Notes under the pieces: generated by a model
Databases searched by the model: none
What the model saw: only the letters and a program-made list of their open reading frames with translations
What the model was told of the DNA's origin: nothing
Shown here: positions 58,030-64,000 of the stretch, in pieces
Layout: each line of letters begins with the position of its first letter
How positions within the stretch are numbered: the stretch's first letter is position 1
Translations under genes and position numbers: made by a program
DNA from: Dysidea avara
Taxonomy: Eukaryota > Porifera > Demospongiae > Dictyoceratida > Dysideidae
Direction: 5' to 3'
DNA: 64,000 nt
Assembly (NCBI RefSeq): GCF_963678975.1
Contig: NC_089275.1
Span: 11,687,682-11,751,681 of the forward strand

Positions 58030-59500
58030 CTATTATTTTCGTTCAATTGTCATTCAGCTCGAGTACACGCAAGCACGATTCATGTCCTAACCCCCTGGCC
58101 TATATTAAAAATAGATGACTGAACCCAAACTCTAACTCTTGGATTTACTAGCTAAAGCTGAACCCAAACCCTAACTTTAGGCTTCTAGAATTGTGAAAAT
58201 TGGTTTCTTATGTAGTACCCTCTACTACCTAAGGATTTAATATATAAACATCATCACATCAATAAACATAATGATGTCATAAGCATAATGATTTCATGAC
58301 ATCAGATTTACAGGATTTAGTGAATCCCAATCCTTGTTCGAAGTCATGGTTCAACAAATGAGGTACACATTCATACTATTAAAGTAGGGTGTGCGTTGCT
58401 GTGAATCCTCACATGAATTTTATGATATTTGTGCAAAGTTGGTGATGGTTTGGTGAGGAACTGTGATGGTTGGGAAAATACCCAGTCATGCCTACCCTTA
58501 TGCTATATTTTGGTCAACTAAAAGTGGCGCCAGAGAACTGCTGATGCACATAATGGAGATTGCAATAACCTATTTCATTATTAGTTAATTTGCTGTGCAA
58601 AATAAGAGGAGGAAGACCAGTGACCTGCAAACTGTTGTGGAGAATCCTTTTATAACTACATGTCTTTCATTACTTTTTATCCACTCAACAGTATTATTGC
58701 AAGATGATTGTAACAACTTCCTTAGATGACTTCCATGTCCTATCAGCAGTTGTATCAGCATAATTTAAAGCATATCTCAGTAGTAAGATTGCAATGTGAC
58801 TACAATACTGCAATGGTTGTGTATATCAGTTTTGATTCTGTAGCTAAAATACAACTGCTTTCCAGGATTCCAATTTAAAATAAATAAGTCTGTAGCTACA
58901 AGCTACTACATGTACTCAATGGCAGATCCAGGATGGGGTATTTGAGGCAAATGCACCCCCCCCCCCCTCCATTTCCTTCTGTGGAAAAGGCATACTTCGT
59001 TGATAGAAATTCTGCATGTTAAAGAGTAGTCAAACTGTCACCCAGCACCTTTGTACATACTAAACACCTCTAAAAACAATTATCATATTGCTGGTGTTTA
59101 AGACTTTCATTAGTTTCATAGCCTTTAATGACAAAAATCAACCTACTAAGGAGTGATCATTGCTGCTTACAAAATAATAGCAACTAACAAGAGAATCTGC
59201 TCTTCTCAACCACCTACAACTTAGCCTGTTTGTTCTCCTCCCCTTGCCATTCTCTGATCCAAAATGGCTACAATCAGTGCAATTAATGTAATGACTACCT
59301 CATTTCATTTCATTACATTAACATCACTGCAGCCATTTCTTGACCAACACCTCAACCTTTTAAACTAAGGGTTTTGGAATACCACACCTTACTTTATTGT
59401 CTGGTTGCATTGGCATGCATATCACTCAGAGCTAGCTTGACCTTAATTTTCACCCAATATCTACAGATACAATGGTTATTAAAGAAATAAGAACAACATT
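58030..59500. other. Intergenic stretch, no gene recognised
   Basis: Contains a TA/AACCCAAACYCTAACT duplicated motif (58118-58182), and near 58926-58972 a CAGATCCAGGATGGGG block with a C-run that resembles an end of the 25487-26354 element family. Confidence 0.4.
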
Positions 59501-59501
59501 A

Positions 59502-60095
59502 TATGTGACCAGACCGATCCAAATTACACATCAGGCAAAATCAAACTAACACCTCCGGAGGATAGCTACACTATCGTACTACTAGTTTTGATCCTTAGTA
59601 CTACTCAAACTACTCGAGGCTGGTTCAACAGACATCTTTTCTGGGTGGTGTGTAGAGCTCGAATGGCGGTTTCTGACCTTGTGAAGGACCTGGCTTGGAA
59701 AGAATCAGTGGTTTACTGGTGGACATGTTGGCCAGACGTTTTTTCTGTTGATTTCGCTACGTATCAGCCACAAAGGAGCCAGCACAGCCCTGTAATCTCA
59801 TGTCTGGACTCCAGTCGAGGTCTACCTCCATTTTAAAGTCTATCCCTTTGTGAGCACTCGTGATGCTACTTCACTCGTCCAACTGCTCAGATTTTCTCTG
59901 TCTTATTTGGTGGGAAACGCTACAAGCAGCTACAAGTACTGGAAGTGGTCTGAAAGGTAATTGATTGATACATCTTTTGTGTAAATTTCATATGCATGCT
60001 TGCTATCCTTGGAGAGTTATTGAATTCTTTAAAACCGTTTATCTCAAAACTTCTAATGTGCGATTTGGATCGTTTTTCCAAAATCCAGTCACATA
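59502..60095. mobile_element. Non-autonomous TA-target element, copy 2 (590 bp)
   Basis: 59504-60093, TA on both sides, homologous to 32839-33394 throughout (shared TACTAGTTTTGA, GGCTGGTT, ACATCTTTTCT and GATTTGGATCGTTTTTCCA). Imperfect inverted ends TGTGACCAGACCGATCCAAA and complement. No transposase. Confidence 0.82.
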
Positions 60096-60368
60096 TTGAC
60101 TGTGTATCTAGCAGTGACATATTAAACACTGTGGACTTCTAACACAATACACAGTGAGTTTTTTTTTTCTTAGAATAAATAATTGATAATTCAAGGGTAA
60201 AATTAATGACCCATTGATACCAGCATATAACAGAGTATCTAACATATGTACTAGCTAACAATTCACTTTTTACAAATTAAATGCCACAATGACAGTTTCA
60301 CTCAAATTTGGTGTGTGGCCTTATATACAACTAGCAAAATGATACAATTTTGGATAGGAGTCAATTTA

Positions 60369-61052
60369 GAGGTGTATCGATAATCAGATCTGCTAAAATA
60401 TCGACCACCGATATGGTAAGTTTTACCAATATTAGTATCAGTACAGAACAGTAGGAAGACCAGTATCGATACTGATATTTATACAGTAGCAATGGTTTGT
60501 ACGTAAATGGATTATACATTGGTTTTCTATGTTATTCATATGGCCATTTAGTGCCAGTGGCTTATTGTTCACTCTACCAAGAAGCGCTACACTATGAGAA
60601 GCCATACAAACGCACATGATTCTAGTGTTTGATGCTGGAAAGCTCATCGCAGTCTTTAAAAATGAAGCAGTTATATAGTACCTTTGTAATAAAAAGAGTC
60701 GCAGGAAACTTGCTGTACCATCCTTCGCACAAGCCATTAAAATGCAGAGTAATGCAGAAATATCAGTTTAAGGCTTCATGGGAGTATATATATGTAAAAT
60801 GTTTGTGGGTGCCTAATTGTCTGGATTGCACAATAGAAAACCAAGCTGTATACTACCATAGGCATACGTAGAATGAGCAATGAATATATGCACATGTTGT
60901 TGTAGAGTGGGTAATGTACACTTTTTCATAGATCATCTATGACTTTTGTTTGTAATGCAAATATCGGATCAGCTATCAGTTATCGGCTTCTTTTGATGGC
61001 ATCAGTATTGGATATCGGCATATGCCAAAAACCCATATCATACACTTTTAGG
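60369..61052. mobile_element. Probable hAT-type remnant with TATCGRT-rich ends
   Basis: The left end AGGTGTATCGATAATCAGAT...ATCGACCACCGATATGG and right end GATATCGGCATATGCC...ATATCATACACTTTT are rich in alternating TATCGG/CCGATA motifs as in hAT-type MITEs. The ends are too diverged to define a target duplication securely. Similar fragments are near 3740-3815 and 55760-55800. Confidence 0.45.
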
Positions 61053-61204
61053 AGCCATGAAGCTATAAATGCATAAAGATTACGTCTCTTTCTTCCTGTC
61101 AAACACACAGTGCAATACTCTGGCTTTCTTTGCTGTATGACATGCCATGCATTTCATAAATATGTACGTAGCTAATTTATGTATTTTGAAATCCTTTCCT
61201 ACAG

Positions 61205-64000
61205 CAGAAATCCACCATGGATGGTATGATGCTACATCTTTGATTGTTACAGATTCTCTGGGTGCACTAAGTTCTGCCAAAAAAACAGACACAAATGTGA
61301 TGTATACAGCAGAACAAGCCAGTGTGAAGTTTGGTATTCAGGAGTTAGAGAAAAATGAAAATGAGAATATGAAGTTGTTAAATGCAGTGCCATCCATACA
61401 CCGTAAACAGGGTAAGTTTCACATTTTTCTTGGCTTCAAAGCAAACCTCCACTAAATCAATAATTTTACAATGCATACATACTATATAGTTATGCTTAAG
61501 ATAAATTATGCACCTTCTCTTTGTTTGAAAAAAGCCGGCTATCATCATTTGTTATAAAAGGCGTTTCCATGGTAAACTTAAAAACCCACAAAGTGTAATT
61601 ATATTGCTACTGTGAGTGGTAGTGAGACTCACAGTGAAAGACTGGCTCTGAAAGGTAGTATATTGTAGTATATTGTATTTGTATACTCTCTAGTTAGATA
61701 GTATTAATAATTGCACACTTACTAATGCATAAGTTGTTTTGCTGTCAAAGGGGTTTCCTGCCCTTTACAAGTGTCTGCCTTGTCTTACCGTTTATCTTTA
61801 AATACATAGTCGTTTTCTTATTATTAAGTAAGGAATTAAACCATACAGAGGCATTAGTTCTTCATATCAACACTTTTCTTAGTAGAGTGTATGGAGCTGC
61901 ACTTATAAATGATCGCATAACCACACCCACAAACAGTCAGAACATGCCTCCTCCATTTTTCACGGCTTCAAAACAAACCTACACTAAATCAATAATTTTA
62001 TGCACCTTTAATTATAACAATCAAAGCATGTGACCACATTCCTTAATGCAGTTTTAGAATCAAGACATGACACCAAATGACGCCACTTATAATTAATCAA
62101 GCAAGATCAAGATATTCTAATAATGCATTCATAGCCATCCATAGCTTTGCTATAACAAAAAATTAACAAAACTGGTGTAATTAATTTGAAAATGAAGTAG
62201 GGTTCATAAAAGCTAGTAAAGCAAAGAGATATGTATGAATGACCGTAGCATTATACTACACAGCTTTACGGGAAAATCCTAGCATGTTACCACCATCTGT
62301 TTAATGTCAAAGTAGGGATTTCTTGTTCATAGCAATGTAGTGTATCATTATTGTTTCACTACATTTTATCTGGTTCGTTATAATTTTGATTATACTAGTT
62401 TTGTTAATTCTTCATTATAGCAAAACTAAACAAGTTGGTGTTGTGCTACAAGCAGGCGCTATGCAGCTAGCTAACTCATCTGAACTATATATTACTATTT
62501 TGTTATTTTAACCAAGAGGTTTTTAGTTGTGCAATAATAGATAATTGTAATTCTTGGATTTCATAATTCATGAAATTTTCATAATTCTTCAATTATGTTG
62601 CTATGCACTGCTAATGCACCTATCAATTTATTGCCCCCTCCCCCCTTCCTTCCAGATGTAAGTGGGGCTTTACATAGAAATTATTAAAAGATAATTATGG
62701 TATGCTAAATGAAGTAGTTTGATTTTGTATTCTATTACAGAAAAGAAAATCAACAAAGAAATGGCAAACTTTATGTTAAAAGCTTGCAGAAGAGGGGAAA
62801 CAATGAAAGTGAGGTTTGGTAGAGTGCTGTTTAGCGGAGCGTCTGGTGCTGGAAAAACAAATTTTTGTAACCTGTTGCTAAGAAAAGCATTCCAGCCATT
62901 ACACATCAGCACTGGATTGCATAAATATGATCGTGTATCTGCAATTAAAATTAGTATGCAGCAATCTGATAATCATGTACAATTTAGTGTATTAGATTTA
63001 GAAGAAGAAATTGATGAACTGCGATCACATTTAAATTTCGTCACTGATAATTCACAAGGTACTGACCTCTCACAGTCTGAAGAGTCTGATGGTAAATATG
63101 AAGAGAAAACAGAAACTGATCTAAATAAACTTTGTAGTGTAGAACGTTCTATAGCAAAGGATTCAGAAAGCAATACAAGGTTACCAACGTTTACTAAGGA
63201 TGACACGTGGAATATTTTAACTTTTCTAGACACAGGTGGACAGCCACAGTTTATTAGCATGTTACCAGCTGTAAACAGTTGTGCAATGGTCACCTTTATT
63301 GTACATAACATGACTAATAGCCTTAGTAGTCCTGTTACTGTAACTCATGGTAACCAAAAAGGTGAATTATCTTCTAGTCCATATGCCATGGGTTGTACAT
63401 ATCTTCAACTTATTAGAAGTTTGATTTCTTTTGTTGGTAGTAATTGGTTAGGAAGGAGAGCTGAAGATATTTTCAACGACAAAGACATTATTAAATTGAA
63501 AAATAGGTCATACGTATCCTTTGTTGGAACCCACTTCGACAAATTTACTGAAGAGGGCATTAATGAGCTGAAAGTTACTGACGAAGAATTGAACTTTGCT
63601 GTATCTGACTCCCCACTATCACATGTATGGAAGAAAGTACATAAAAGTTACAAAGTTTTAATTCCAGTGAATAATACAACAGCAAGCACCGATGATGAAG
63701 ATCAGTGTGCAAGTGTAATCCGTAGCAAGTTGTATGAGGTTCTGTGTGAACAGAATACATATAAAGTTCCAATTGTATGGCTAATACTAGAACTTGAAAT
63801 TCGTCAGGTTTGTAAGGAAAGACAAAACTGTGCTATTTCATATGCTGAAGTTGTCACATTGTGTAGAGAAAAAAAATTACTAGACAAAGAAGATGACATT
63901 AAAAATGGACTAAGGTTTCATCATCTGTTTGGTACTTTATTGTATTTTGAAGATGTGGTAGAAATGAGTGATATTATTTTTACTGATCTCCATTGGTTGT
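61205..64000 (+). CDS. ROCO-like (Roc-COR) GTPase gene, partial
   Basis: Two exons seen: 61205-61411 and 62741 to the window end (GT-AG, phases agree); the gene continues beyond 64000 and probably also upstream. The first exon encodes a 69-codon helical region (EIHHGWYDATSL...SVKFGIQELEKNENEN). The second carries a Ras-like P-loop GASGAGKTNF (about 62845), a G3 DTGGQPQF (about 63233), and a G4-like VGTHFDK (about 63525; His/Phe rather than the canonical NKxD). It then enters a COR-like region (GLRFHHLFGTLLYFEDVV...DIIFTDLHWL). A Ser/Glu-rich insertion sits between G1 and G3. ROCO proteins are signalling GTPases, often with LRR, ankyrin, kinase or death domains outside the part seen here. No broken codon was seen. 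Confidence 0.8.
62450..62620 (+). repeat. Dispersed ~700-bp repeat family, partial copy d
   Basis: Shares CATGCAGCTA..TAACTCATCTG-type start, GAGGTTTTTAGTTGT, the TTCATGAAATTTT block and GTTGCTATGCAYTGCTAA with 26617-26795. It lies in the intron of the ROCO-like gene. Confidence 0.65.

Noticed and set aside
58118..58185. AACCCAAACYCTAACT repeats resembling telomeric sequence
   Set aside because: Only two diverged copies, not a TTAGGG/CCCTAA array.

Overview
The window is nuclear DNA of a metazoan. The coding genes are split by spliceosomal introns (GT-AG, phases agree across exons), and several match conserved eukaryotic proteins closely: SPT5, AMPK beta, CNOT9/RQCD1 and ARF6. AT-rich, repeat-dense spacers, a tandem array of secreted fibrinogen-domain (FReD) genes and a large ROCO-like GTPase gene suggest an early-branching invertebrate, most likely a demosponge. 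That last step is inference. Layout: 1-7.3 kb holds imperfect tandem repeats, a decayed Myb/SANT-like gene, a decayed FReD copy and small inverted-repeat elements. 7.3-19.1 kb is a FReD tandem array on the + strand (intact copies at 7573 and 18247, with the same TATA-to-ATG spacing). It was broken up by a BEL/Pao LTR element (8666-12105) and by a hAT-like element (13231-17478) that itself carries a 3.7 kb DDE transposon with TAA target duplications. 19.1-22.8 kb shows no recognisable gene.

22.8-30.7 kb carries the first six coding exons of SPT5 on the - strand; the KOW-domain half is not found in this window. SPT5 is head-to-head with the AMPK beta gene (+ strand, 31095-33958; start codons 406 bp apart). 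CNOT9 lies on the - strand (34597-44046, eight exons, complete) and is head-to-head with ARF6 (+ strand, 45035-52306, four exons, one 6.2 kb intron). Their introns hold many miniature elements, a 13-bp minisatellite and an uninterrupted (GT)56 tract close to a CNOT9 5' splice site.

52.6-53.2 kb is a Mutator-like miniature element with 87-bp inverted repeats and 9-bp target duplications. 53.9-54.9 kb encodes a protein with two Z-alpha-like (Z-DNA/Z-RNA-binding) winged helices and possibly a third; it is interrupted by an in-frame TAA or a very short intron. Two long inverted repeats follow it (55.2-55.6 and 56.3-56.7 kb), then a decayed repetitive gene and an 86-aa orphan ORF. 61.2-64.0 kb is the 5' or middle part of a ROCO-like GTPase gene that runs off the window.

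The housekeeping genes are transcription and signalling components (pausing/elongation, mRNA deadenylation, energy sensing, membrane traffic) and form no pathway together. The FReD array, the tandem Z-alpha protein and the ROCO-like gene look like recognition or defence-type genes, which is inference. Most remaining sequence is non-autonomous transposon material, much of it with definable ends.
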